Assembly (NCBI GenBank): GCA_031308135.1
Contig: JAHLJT010009419.1
Location: 31,772,869 to 31,836,868, forward strand
Length of the DNA stretch: 64,000 nt
Source of the DNA: Acheta domesticus
Lineage: Eukaryota; Arthropoda; Insecta; Orthoptera; Gryllidae
Direction of reading: 5' to 3'
Of the stretch, positions 45,480 to 56,429 are shown piece by piece. Below the pieces are notes generated by a model. The model was given only the letters and a program-made list of their open reading frames with translations, had not been told where the DNA came from and made no database searches. Every line of letters starts with the position of its first letter. Position 1 is the first letter of the stretch. Both the position numbers and the translations under genes were made by a program.

Positions 45480-46200
45480 TGAGCACATACACGACATACA
45501 CAACGTAAGTATCACAGCAGTATTGACTTGCTTTGCCAATAGTGTTATGTCGAAAAAATACAAAATGATATTTTGGCATAGGTGTGTATAAAATTAAATC
45601 GACATGGCACTTTCATACTGAATTAATAGTTTGTAAGTTTTATGTATATGAGAAAAAACATCATACCTCAAATAAGATATCAATGTAATACACTACAAGA
45701 AAAGTGCCGCTGGATTATTGTTTTCAAAATTTCGCTTCATCCTTAACAGTATTTTCAGTGGTCAGTCAATTTCTAAAGAAGACAAAAGGTAAAAATATTA
45801 ACAACGAATATTCTGCACAAAACCTCATATGGTTTTTGATAAGAAAAAGTCGGATTTACTGGATATCTTTTGGCACATATCTCTTTTTTAAACATTTTAT
45901 AGAGTTTTGCAAGCACTTCGTGAAAATATTATTACTTATCTGATATTAGCTGATGATAGTTAACTTCATGATAAGGTGGAAGGTTAAGAGGCTACAACAG
46001 CTGAACTTTAAACTGTTTCAAAAATCTTCGGAACATCTGTCGAAAAAAATGTTGTTTTCCGGCGCACTCAAAACGTTCTCTTCTTACGAAGTAAGGAAAG
46101 AAAGCCAAAAGCAAACATCTTAAAATAGTATTTTTTAAATCCGTTTTTATCAAAATATTTACTTTTTACAAACACACTCTATGCCGCAACACTGTTATAA
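45480..46200. other. AT-rich stretch, nothing recognised
   Basis: A 79-codon frame at 45704-45943 shows no recognisable motif. Confidence 0.45.
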
Positions 46201-46251
46201 TCCTACCAAAACCTGTATGAATTCACGACAGCTCACGCACATCGCGGTGGT

Positions 46252-46281
46252 GTGGCCGGGGTGGCCGGGGTGGCCGGGGTG
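46252..46281. repeat. 9-bp repeat tggccgggg, 3 copies
   Basis: Three perfect units and one degenerate, opening a CpG-rich patch (46230-46640) with gacggcggcggcggcggcgtc at its centre (split by position 46463-46483). No gene is supported there. Confidence 0.8.
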
Positions 46282-46639
46282 TCCGCGTTGAGCCTCCGTT
46301 AGCCCCGTGCATCAAGGAGCGCGGGGCAGAATGGGGCAGGGTGAGGGCAGAGCGGAGTACAGCGGGGGCGAGCCCGGAGCTGATGGGATAGAGCGCGGGC
46401 TCCAAGGCTGTGTACCGAGCGGCTCACAGCGCGGCATGAACCGCACCGCGCTCACAGCCGGCGACGGCGGCGGCGGCGGCGTCACGGCCTGTTTGCACAC
46501 GGCCCCGCCAGCGGCACGGCGCGACACGGCGAGCGCTCGGAACCCCCAGGCGCTGTGAGGCAACGCCGGGGGCGAGGGGGAGGCGCACGACGTCGTTCGC
46601 AGGACACGTGTCGGGGCTGAGATAAAACAATCACGACGA

Positions 46640-46950
46640 CGTGAAGGAAGGGGAACTCGCGAGAGGGCAGAAAATACAGCAATAAAGACGTTAGACAGAA
46701 CGAACTGTAGTAATTTCCTTACCTCACAAGACATTAAAACTAGTGTCGCTACAACAGCACATACTTTCTCCCATTATTTGTAACTTTTATAATTTTCGAG
46801 ATCACAGAAAATGAAACCTTGGTCAGTTTTTAAAAAAAAGCGTACTTTTCCTCTATTCGAGAAAAAAATAAAGCAAAAAATGTGTAGCCGGTTTTGAGAT
46901 AGTAATTGTGTAACAATTGTTTATTTCGCAAACAAGTAAGCAGAAACTAA
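46640..46950. other. AT-rich stretch, nothing recognised
   Basis: No supported feature before the 55-bp array. Confidence 0.5.
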
Positions 46951-46956
46951 TATTTC

Positions 46957-47164
46957 CGAAAATTATCACATTTACTCTCTATTAATTATCAACTAATCTT
47001 AATTCATTTTCGAAAAATTATCACATTTAGTCTCTATTAATTATCAACTAATCTTAATTAATTTTCGAAAAATTATCACATTTAGTCTCTATTATTTATC
47101 AACTAATCTTAATTAATTTTCGAAAAATTATCACATTTAGTCTCGATTAATTATCAATTAATCT
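46957..47164. repeat. 55-bp AT-rich tandem repeat, 3.8 copies
   Basis: Units start cgaaaaattatcacattta at 46957, 47011, 47066 and 47121. They are 95% or more similar by eye, so the array looks recent. It runs straight into the 47163-47269 duplicate. Confidence 0.95.
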
Positions 47165-47269
47165 TTTTATAATTGCACGTATTTCGAAATACAAATATTT
47201 CCTATTAAACAATCTGTTCTCTTGTAGCAGAGAAGCAAACACGAGTAGATATTAACTGAATGTTAATAT
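47163..47269 (+). repeat. Dispersed duplicate, 78 bp shorter
   Basis: Second copy of 44881-45059, 2.3 kb away in the same orientation. The missing 78 bases are replaced by aat. Confidence 0.9.
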
Positions 47270-47315
47270 CTACTCTATGTCTTCAAAGACATATTTAAAA
47301 AGATGTCTTTGAAGA
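47244..47315. repeat. Two adjacent perfect hairpins
   Basis: Hairpin 1 has 12-bp arms agtagatattaa (47244-47255) and ttaatatctact (47263-47274). Hairpin 2 has 13-bp arms tcttcaaagacat (47280-47292) and atgtctttgaaga (47303-47315). Arms are perfect in both, with loops of 7 and 10 bases. Confidence 0.85.
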
Positions 47316-47339
47316 ATAGATATTACTAAGGAAAATATC

Positions 47340-48120
47340 TCCATCAATATTGTAGTTGTAGAAAGACGTCAAAAAATGTAATTTCAGATTAAAGATATAA
47401 TTTTTTAAAACAATTTCATTCAGGAAACAATCTCTATCCACATGAATGCAATCTCCCATGTTATTTTTTCTCAATTTTAGAAACTTCAGAGATTTTGACG
47501 AAAATGAGAAGTGCCCCATTTTTAAACTCATTCTTTGCTCCATCCGAGGAAAATATTGAGTTCAAAGTTATAGAACCATTTTTTTAGAATAGTCTGAAAA
47601 TGATTTTAAGGATTCATATAATATACCCCAAAAATATCAATTTCCAAGATCAACCAGATCAATAGAGAAATATAAATTTTTAATGAAACCGTCTCAACTC
47701 TACGCGCTAGCGATGGACAAAGGAATGGCTGGATAGACGGACGGACGGACCGACCGACGAATGGATGGACGGGACACAGTTTTACCGTAAACCAATTTTT
47801 CGGTATCAAGGACCTAAAAAACATACATTATTACTAAACAACGTGTTAAAGAATAAAATATATCATATATCGGTGCAAGATTTATTAAATGTTTCAATAC
47901 TACACCCTATAATTTTTATTCGATATTCAGGGTTCTACTGGAATATTTTCTGTTAAAAAATCGGAACTTTCTGCTGCAGAATTACAACAATTTAACTTTA
48001 CTAAGTAATTGTGAAGTAGACGAAAAAGTAAAAGCAGTGTGGTACGTGTGGAAATGCGAGTCTCGGAGAAAAATAAACAAATAATCAGTGTTAGAGAGAA
48101 AGCGAACAGGAAGTAAACAG
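47340..48120. other. AT-rich stretch with a short (GGAC)n run
   Basis: ggac/gacc tetramers occur at 47736-47759. Otherwise nothing recognised. Confidence 0.5.
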
Positions 48121-48128
48121 TTGAAAGG

Positions 48129-48178
48129 GATATTATTATTATATATTATTATTATTATTATTATTACGATTATTACAT
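48129..48178. repeat. (ATT)n microsatellite
   Basis: Imperfect att triplets interrupted by atat and acg. Confidence 0.9.
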
Positions 48179-48479
48179 ATTCTGCAATCTCAACATCTCT
48201 CCACAGTAGAAAATTGACTCACCCCTTGCCCTTCCACCCTCATGTCTACGCCTACCTTTCATTTCCACCAACTTTCGGTTGACACACATTAGCAATCTTT
48301 TATTTAATACATTCCGGCTTATACCAGAGTTTCAATGCAACTTATGAGAATTTCACATCCAATTAGCACGTTAAGTACTTATAACATGGGCATATGCCTT
48401 GAAATAAATAGAACACAAAAAAACAAACGAAAAGCGATACGAATGAGACTGATTCATTTTTAAAATAAACCCAGCCAAA

Positions 48480-48870
48480 AACCTACGGGGACAAAATGGT
48501 GGCGCTTCCCAAAAGCACCCCTGCGCCCTCCAGAAAGGCGTGAGCCTTCGCGCAGACCCCGCGTTGCAGAATGCCAGGCAGGCAGACCGCCCAGGAATTT
48601 TTCGCGGCTCCGGTCCCCGTTGAGCGCGCGCCGGTAACAGTTTAATTGGAAAAGTGCCCGGGCGCGGATTATGAAATCAGCGAGGAAGAGATTCGAGAGG
48701 ACCGGACGGCGGGAAGAGCCGCGGACGGGCGGGGCAGGGAATGGGAGGGAAGGGCGGGGTAGGGCGGGGTGGAACAGGGCGGGGGAGGAGGAAGGCAAAT
48801 GAGAGAAAACGGCTCTCCGAAATTACCAGCGCTTAAAACGCGTGCCCTGCACGGCGCTCCTCTGGCAACC
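48480..48870. other. CpG-rich patch, G-rich at 48700-48800
   Basis: Contains ggcggggtagggcggggtgg type G-runs with quadruplex potential. No gene is supported. Confidence 0.5.
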
Positions 48871-48879
48871 AGCACTCTT

Positions 48880-51800
48880 TTGTGCACGGGACAGGTATTT
48901 TAGCTATTGCAGAGCGCAGCCCCGCATATTTATGAAGTGCCCGTATTATAACGTCCCCTAGGCTCGGGAAAGTAGTCGTGCGGGGAAACCGACAAAGATT
49001 CGTGGAAATAACTGCTCGGCAGCAAAATATCAAAGGAAATGAAAATGTAGACGAGCGAGAGATGAGTGGAAAAAAAATAAGAGATGTGCACTCCAATGTA
49101 GTATCTGAGAGAGAGCATCCTAATTGCTTGTATTCAGAGAGGGTTTTGTTTTTAATTCTACATGAACACGGAAGGGTTATCAAGAGAGAAAAAGCTATAA
49201 AACACGTAGTACACTTGCTTGTATGAAGCCGAAAATAATGTTTACCACGTGGTGAAATAACAAACATTTGCGCAAATTTTGTCATAAATATCCAGCTACC
49301 TGACGTTAACGTCATACCCGTGCACAAACTCTATTATGTAAAAGTGAACGTAAGAATGTGTGTGTTTGTTCCATAAAATCTGTTTCATAAAATCTCATCG
49401 AATTCCATTCTAATTTTGCACCAATTGCGCGGAGAAGAAAAAATAGGGTTGTCGAGATTCCAAATTGTATCCCAAAATGTGTAATTTTACAAAATCAAGT
49501 TAAAAGTCAAGTCAAGTTGGTACAAAAAAACTCCAAATTTGTTATTTTTACTATTGTTTTTACTATTTTTTCTTTAATACAATGGACGGCGCTGTTACCT
49601 GGCATTGGCGAGAGCAAGAAGACGAGCCAAGCCTGAGGGAGGTGGCGGCAGGAGCGGCGGGCAAGTCGGCAGCAGAGGGCGGAGAGAGCAGGGCGGAAAG
49701 AGCAGAGTGGGCGGGATTGTTTAGGAGATGATTTGATAATGGGATACCTTGGCAACGTAGAGTAATCATCTATACAGTTTGTCCAGACTGTGCATTTTAA
49801 AAGAGGCAGAAAGTGGAATGTATAACACATTTATATTATTTATGCACAGCTTGGAATCCTATGGGCTCAGTTGAGAGCTATTCCTAACAAGTTTAGAATG
49901 AACAAGATTAGGATGATATACATTGTAAAAGCAGAGAGACACTTTCGACACACACTTAATGAAGTGGTTTAGATATACAACTATTTCACCTGAAAAGAGG
50001 ACAAAATACATGTGGAGACTCAGAGAATTGTTCTCAGACTACTTTAGCCGCTGGGGTTGGCGCCTATATTCATAGTGCACTACAAGACAATCGTTTTGTT
50101 CACCGTTGACCTGAATCCGAAGTCGCACTTGATGTAAACAAAGTTACGATGAAACCTGGCACACGCGTGTAACAATCATCAGTAGAACAAGTTATGAAGT
50201 GTGACAAAGCTGTTCAGATGTTGTGCTCTGCATGAGAGACGTTATTTGCACGTGTATATAACGAAAATGAAAAGGCGGAAAACGCTTCTTCGCGCAGAAT
50301 GATTCTCTAACAGAAATTAACAAATTTGCACACTTGTGTCTACTGAGCCACTGAATGTCTACCTTAAGTAGTTGCTTTGCAATTCTATAATTCCACACTT
50401 GTGCATATAAAAGAAATTAAGAGGCGGAGACGTCCCGGAATTGTCTCGCAAACTCAACACTGCCGTTACAGACGATGCCAGTTAGACACTGGGGAATGTG
50501 AAAGAATATAAGATTATACAGCATCTAGAGCGCATAGAACTTATATAGGCCAATGAGAAGCAACACTCTCTCAACATACAAGTTTAGCTTGAAGGGGCGA
50601 TACAGAGAAATGAGGCAGCAGTTTCATTCTGTTAGCACCTATTGCGAGATAAGATGCAACGTGGGCTGTCAACGATGGGCACTTGGATCGGGAATCGCAC
50701 GGGTCAAGGAGTGTCCCCGTCTCCGATGCCGGAAGAGCACACGTGTTTTTTCTGGACCGGGCGAGAGGCAGAAAATCAGCTCAGTACAACACAAGGAGAA
50801 ATAAAATCAGTACAAACCTGCGAGATTCCTCTCTTAAAATGAAATACTTATTAAAACACGTAAATAATTGTGTGCCAGGAATTGACCGTATGTATCATAT
50901 ATAAAAACACGTAAATAGAACATTTGTTTGTTGGGGATTGACAGAAGTTATTGAACAAGAGAACAAAAATACAGCCTCCAAATTCTGCACTTGATACGGT
51001 AGTCTCAGATAGTTTATTTATATTTTTGCCATATTACAACATTAATTATATGATTTTCATTTTCAAAGATATAACTGGTGAAATAAACGTATTTTAGAAT
51101 TCCGAATGAATGTGGGATTGAGTGTTGAGAAAATGACTTTTCAAAATTAGCATGCTGTAGAAAGTAATAATATTAGAATTAATTAACTAATAAAATGTGT
51201 ATTAAGCTATTTTGTATTTATTCATTACAGACCCGATCCTAGGAATGAACAATATAATATGTTAATAAATACTCCGTGTTTAATCAACTCATACGTTTGA
51301 GGAAATCATGAAAGCTATGAAAGTACTATGAGAACATCGAGACAAGAATTTAAAATAAATAAAAACTTCCAATATTATTCGAATGTAGTAAATATTATAT
51401 ATTTTTCTCAACAACATCTTTGTTTGGGACTGAATCTAGCCATTGTGTCAAATTGGTAATTATTGACAGTTAACAGTAAGGTTTTCCTTCAGTTAGTTGG
51501 ATTCCTTCTTTCTTCTAAAAGTTGGAAAATGGTTTAACGCGAGTATTACTTTTCCTCCTTAGAATATACATTGGTATCAAGACATTCTTTGAGATGTTTT
51601 ATTCATAATAATATTTTTCTATTGAAGAAAGGCACTCATTTTGTATGTCTGTCTAATGATCTAGCACGCGTACCCACAGTCTATTTGATAAATAGCGAAC
51701 AAACTACTTTTGTTCAATTTGTAAAGTAAAGCATACATAGCATTACAAATGAAAGGGGTGCGTTTGCTAATGTACATATCGGTCATGCGCAAACACTGAT

Positions 51801-52540
51801 CCTAATAAACACACATTAATGGTATTTTGTTAACAATTCCATCAATACATCGTAACCAGTCACATTATTTTTCATTTCCTTCAATTTTATAATAACTGGT
51901 TGGTTTTCAAATTGTCCAATAACTTAAGGTCATTCAATACTAACAGTTTTTTGATAGTTTTGTACTGTTGATTTTACTTTTGCATCAGATGTAGTAAATG
52001 ACCAATCGTGCTTCAGAACCTTCTCTGTACAATTCGAACTCAATATCTGTCCTCATGTAAAAATGTCAATTTAAAATAATATATGTAAAGTAAAATGCAT
52101 TGTGAGAGAGTTTGCTTTGAATTTCTTTGCAAGCGTATGCTACTTGTCCCCAAGACAAATATGAAATATTTTATAAATAAAAGAATTGTGTCGAATCAAA
52201 GGATGAAGTTAAGATTAAATATTTTTCATTAGATAAAAATACGATTATTTAGATACTTTTAAAGCATAATATTTTTCAGTATTTTGCAGGATACGTAATT
52301 TACAAATCAATACGTTGAGAACGTCTAAATAATTCTAATGGCATACTTAGTGCAACGTTCGCAATTGTCTCCGCCGGTTTCCTGATGAATGTATTCGTTT
52401 CAATAAAATGAACACGTGATATAATCGTCCACAATGAATATAAAATGTCTCTCATACTAACGGAACAAAATTTCAATTTTACGGGAGATTATTCTGAGTG
52501 GTTCACAGCACTCTGAAATTACTTTATTTATTCAATAGGT
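48880..52540. other. Mostly AT-rich stretch, small GC patch 49600-49730
   Basis: Frames at 48833-49327 (reverse, 164 codons), 49507-49830 (reverse) and 50553-50904 (forward) show no domain. 50430-50790 has balanced composition and may hold an unrecognised repeat. Confidence 0.4.
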
Positions 52541-52544
52541 TTAC

Positions 52545-52593
52545 GTAACGGTTATAGGAAATGTATTAATATACATTTTCCTATAACCGTTAC
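52545..52593. repeat. Near-perfect 49-nt hairpin
   Basis: Left arm gtaacggttataggaa then atgta, and right arm tacattttcctataaccg then ttac, pair over about 22 bp. There is a single-base bulge and a 3-6 base loop. It is the tightest hairpin in the window. A recent fold-back, a MITE remnant or a small-RNA precursor are possible; the loop is unusually short for a typical animal miRNA. Confidence 0.85.
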
Positions 52594-52599
52594 ACATAC

Positions 52600-53250
52600 T
52601 TTATATTTTCTATTGTTATGTTATTTTAATTAATTTTTTCCTTGAAATTCTTTAAAGATAATGAATTTCCTTACAGTTTGAAATTATAATTTCTGTACAT
52701 ACATTTTGTAAACATTATGTTAGAGAGTGTATGTGGGAGATAAATCGAAAATGTCGATATGTTTAGCGAATTGCTATTTACAACCAACTCTCAATCAAGC
52801 CAAATCACAATACATGTTCCAGTAACTTTTCCAAAAAAAAATTGTTTTTTTTTTTGTGAAAGGGTAATGATTTATGGACATCGAACGTGACATTTAATGC
52901 AAGGAATTTTGAAAACCATATACTTAACTTTGAGTATAATTTAGCATAATATGAACAAAGATAAACAATATGAAAAATAGTAGATATGTTGTAAATCGAA
53001 AGATAAAATAACTAAAGGCAGGGTATTTTATTACTTCCGTTATTCTTCTATGAAACACAGTGTCTTGAAGACTCGCTGCTAGTGACTGTATTACAGACCT
53101 CCGACGCTTGCCGAAAAAATAGTTTCAAACAATTATAAATGCAACATAAAAAAATAAATAATTTGTCGATCGTTCGGTGCTACAGGTGAGAATTACTGGA
53201 CGAAGAAGAAAGAATCGCGTGCAGTCTGTGGCGCATTGTTTCGATACTTC
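52600..53250. other. AT-rich stretch, nothing recognised
   Basis: No supported feature. Confidence 0.5.
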
Positions 53251-53259
53251 TCCTGCAGC

Positions 53260-53450
53260 CACCTTAAATTGATCAAAGGAAATCACGGAAACGACTCATT
53301 AAAACTATAGACCTCATTCAAGCAGTAGTCATCACAGGTCCAATCCAATATCAGATAGCGATCATTCTCACATCGCGGGGCTCGAGCCTAAAACCACCCG
53401 CTCTGAGCCGTTTGAATTGAGGACTCACAATACCACATCCACTCTTACAG
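53260..53450 (-). mobile_element. SINE-like copy d (reverse strand, diverged)
   Basis: On the reverse strand a B-box-like ttaggctcgagccccgc (near 53380) follows gtggtattgtgagtcc. About 90 bases further on comes gtttccgtgatttcc, comparable to taactgtgatttccc in copy b and ttttctgtggtttc in copy a. It is weaker than the other three. Confidence 0.35.
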
Positions 53451-53559
53451 AAGAATTTTAGGATAAAAATTGCAATGTGGAATTATTATCACGTTATTTC
53501 ATTAGTTTGTACAAACTACTTACCGAATTCCATTAACATTTCCATCGGGACAATGATTT

Positions 53560-53890
53560 GATTCAACGAAACGGTGACTCTCTACGAGCGTGGAACGCGT
53601 CAGTTGCCGGGAGGCGATGGGTCGCCCCGGTGGCCACAAACTCCGCGCACTAAACACGTCTGGGCGGCGCGACGGGGGGAGGGGGGCGGGGGACGCCGCC
53701 TTCTCCGCCAACTTCCGCGAACGAGTTTCTTCGCTCTCCGTCGCGCGCGAAAGGTCGAACTCGGCGTCTAGATACGAGAATATCTGCTCATTTCCACTCC
53801 GGTTGCCCCCCGCCGTCGTATTTCTGGAGAGGGCGCGTCCAACTTCGGCGCGCGCTCGCGCGGCGCGGCGTGGCGGCTTCGGAACGCGCC
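53560..53890. other. CpG-rich patch
   Basis: GC-rich lead-in to the duplicated segment. Overlapping frames on both strands are compositional. Confidence 0.5.
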
Positions 53891-54185
53891 TCCGCCGCCG
53901 CCGCCTCCTCCTCCTCCTTCCCTTCCCCTCCTCCCCCCCCCGGCGACCGAACGCGCTCTTCCGCTCAGCGTCGAAGACTGGCGGAAACACGATTTCCACG
54001 CGGGCAGACGCCGCGGACTTCTATTAATAAATGGAAGCGATTGCTCAGATGTTTACGGAGACATCATGGTAAAGGTAAGCGAGAACGTACTGTTTGGTTC
54101 TTTTGCGAACGCGTGATATGAAGGTTCAAGGGTTTAATGCAATTTCTAGGCAGAGTTATTTTTTTTTAAATTAGCGCCCTTGTTG
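53888..54185 (+). repeat. Segmental duplication, copy 1
   Basis: Repeated at 54398-54682 in the same orientation (offset about 480-500). Shared landmarks are a (CCG)n(CCT)n lead, actggcggaaac, cagacgccgcgg, gatgtttacggagacatca, cgaacgcgtgatatg, and a T-run followed by aaattagc. Frames are not conserved between copies. Confidence 0.9.
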
Positions 54186-54397
54186 TTTTTATTTAACCGT
54201 GACCCAGTAGTTGAATGTCTTCTACAAGGGAAATATTTGTTTCGATTTTTTTAAATACAGTTTTTGTGAAAATATGAATTTGTCATAAAACCTAAAAATA
54301 ATGCTATGGGTGTCAGTAGATTTTCACCTATATTTTCCTATACTAATTTTTACAATGTCTATTCCGCGCCACCGTTGTCATTATCGAAGTCATTCTC

Positions 54398-54682
54398 AAC
54401 GCCGCCGCCGCCTCCTTCCCCTTCCCACCTATCCGCTCTTCAGCTCTGCGTCAAAAACTGGCGGAAACGCGATTTCCAAGCAGACAGACGCCGCGGTCTT
54501 CTATAGACAAAAGGAAGCGATTGGAAAAGAAGATGTTTACGGAGACATCACTTTATTGTTAAGTGGATCACTTTATTGTTAATTTGGTCCTTTCTCGAAC
54601 GCGTGATATGGAGATTCAAGGGCGTAATCAAATTTCTGGGCAGGTGGTGAACAATATTTTTTTTAAATTAGCACCCTGGTTG
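54398..54682 (+). repeat. Segmental duplication, copy 2
   Basis: Second copy. It also contains an internal doublet of atcactttattgttaa (about 54546-54582) absent from copy 1. Confidence 0.9.
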
Positions 54683-54689
54683 CTTGTCT

Positions 54690-55350
54690 TTAGCATTCTA
54701 ACGGTAATTCACCTTCTTGTACAAATGAAATGGATCTTCTTATTTTTAAAAGGCTCTTTTCGACGTAGTGCACAAAACGCAAAGGCAATGTGCCGTCTTT
54801 TTCACAGGGTTGGATGCACCCCAACGTAGACAGACCGTAATTGTATTTCCTGTACAAATATTGCATTTGTAGACACAAGTTACTTCAACAATTTTTGCAA
54901 AATGCTATTGCATCAAAAGTACCGTGACTTCAGGTAGCTCACACCCTCTTAATTATAATATTCTATTTTTAAGCACAAACGTTTATCTTCATCATGAAAA
55001 ACTGATGTAACATCAGATTGCGGCAACCCTCCGCAATACTTCACTGTTACGGCTTGAAGTAGCATTCATCCGTGCGAGCTGAGTGCTTAGAGCGTTGTCA
55101 TGGTATGAAGGCTCTATGAAAACCGTACATTGCTTCACTGTTTGTATAGTTCTATTATCGCTTGTGACATTCACTCTCTCACGATCATCACTTTCACTCT
55201 TGCTTACACTGAGTCTGAAGATAGTGTTTACTTGCGGATATATCGGAATTACTTGAACAATTGTATTTGGACATCTACACTGCGCCTTTCGCTGCACGCG
55301 GGAGACAGATATGAATGGATGGGTCAGTGTCGATGACGAAAAGTCACGTG
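54690..55350. other. AT-rich stretch, nothing recognised
   Basis: Small palindrome ctgatgtaacatcag near 55002-55016. No gene. Confidence 0.45.
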
Positions 55351-55704
55351 ATGGAGCAATGGTGAAATGAGAGGCAGGGGAAACGGGAGAACCTGAACAA
55401 ACCCTACCGCAAATTCACTTTGTCCACCACAAACTACTCCTTGATCGCCCAGGAATTTTACCCAGATCTCAGCGGTGGCAGACGAGTGTTTCGACCGGCG
55501 CCCCACACTAACCACAGATCCCCCTCCCACCCTTCTCGTCGTTCAGCGCTGTCGACGCGCAACACCCACGCGTATTCACGCTCCGTTCCTCCTTCGCCGC
55601 AAGCCCGTTCACCCAAGACGCTCCCAGCGGAGGGAGGTGTGGACCTCAGGCGCGGGCGGATCCATAAACCTTGGCTGCGCTGAAATAAAAGCGCCGCGCG
55701 ACGC

Positions 55705-56260
55705 GCTTGCGCCACCGCCGCCGCCGCCGCCGCCGCCACCGCCACCGCCGCCACGGCCACCGCCACCGCCACCGCCGCCGGCGCCACCGCCACCGCCGCT
55801 ACCGCCGCCATCGCCGCCACCGCCGCCACCGCCGCCGCTGCCATCGCCCACGCCACCGCCCTACAGGGGCTACATCAGCCACCTCCGCCGCCACCACGTC
55901 CGCCGCCGCCAGGTCCGCCGCCGCCACCTCCGCCGCCTCCGCCACAGACGCCACCACCATCACTATCACCACCACTGCCACCTAAGTCGCCATCACTGCT
56001 ACAGACTTTACAGCCACCACCGCTACCGCTACCACAGTCAGCACAACTGCTGCCGCCACCCGTCACCTCCATCGTCCCAGCTTCCGATCCCGCCACAGCC
56101 CCGCCGCCACTGCAACTACCACCGTTACACCGCCGTCTCCACCACCGCTACCACCACCACCACCATCACCACCATCACCACCACCACCACTACTACTACC
56201 GCCGCCAAGGCCATTGCTACCTCCGAGCCCCCATCGTCACCGCTCTGCCGCCACCGCCTC
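55705..56260. repeat. Imperfect (CCG)n/(CCA)n triplet tract
   Basis: About 550 bp of ccg- and cca-based triplets: pure at the start (55709-55745), drifting to tcaccaccatcaccacc at 56150-56190. The 275-codon Pro/His-rich forward frame and the Gly/Ala-rich reverse frames follow from the triplet phase. A real proline-rich protein cannot be excluded but nothing supports one. Confidence 0.85.
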
Positions 56261-56429
56261 CGCCGACTTTCCCTGCGAGCACGCTCCGCTACGGCCCCTT
56301 AAAGGGAACGCCGAGCGGCCAAGACGCCCCGCCGCCGCTGGCGCTTCGCGGTCGGAGGAGACGCGCACCGGCGTGGGGCCGGTGGACGCCGCTTTAAGCG
56401 GATAGCGGATTCAATGACTTGAGATATGC

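Noticed and set aside
48833..49327. 164-codon reverse-strand frame
   Set aside because: Length is unremarkable for this composition. No domain, signal peptide or splice support.
55458..56302. Proline-rich 275-codon frame and Ala/Gly-rich reverse frames
   Set aside because: Imperfect triplet repeat with frames open in several phases. No start context or flanking domain.
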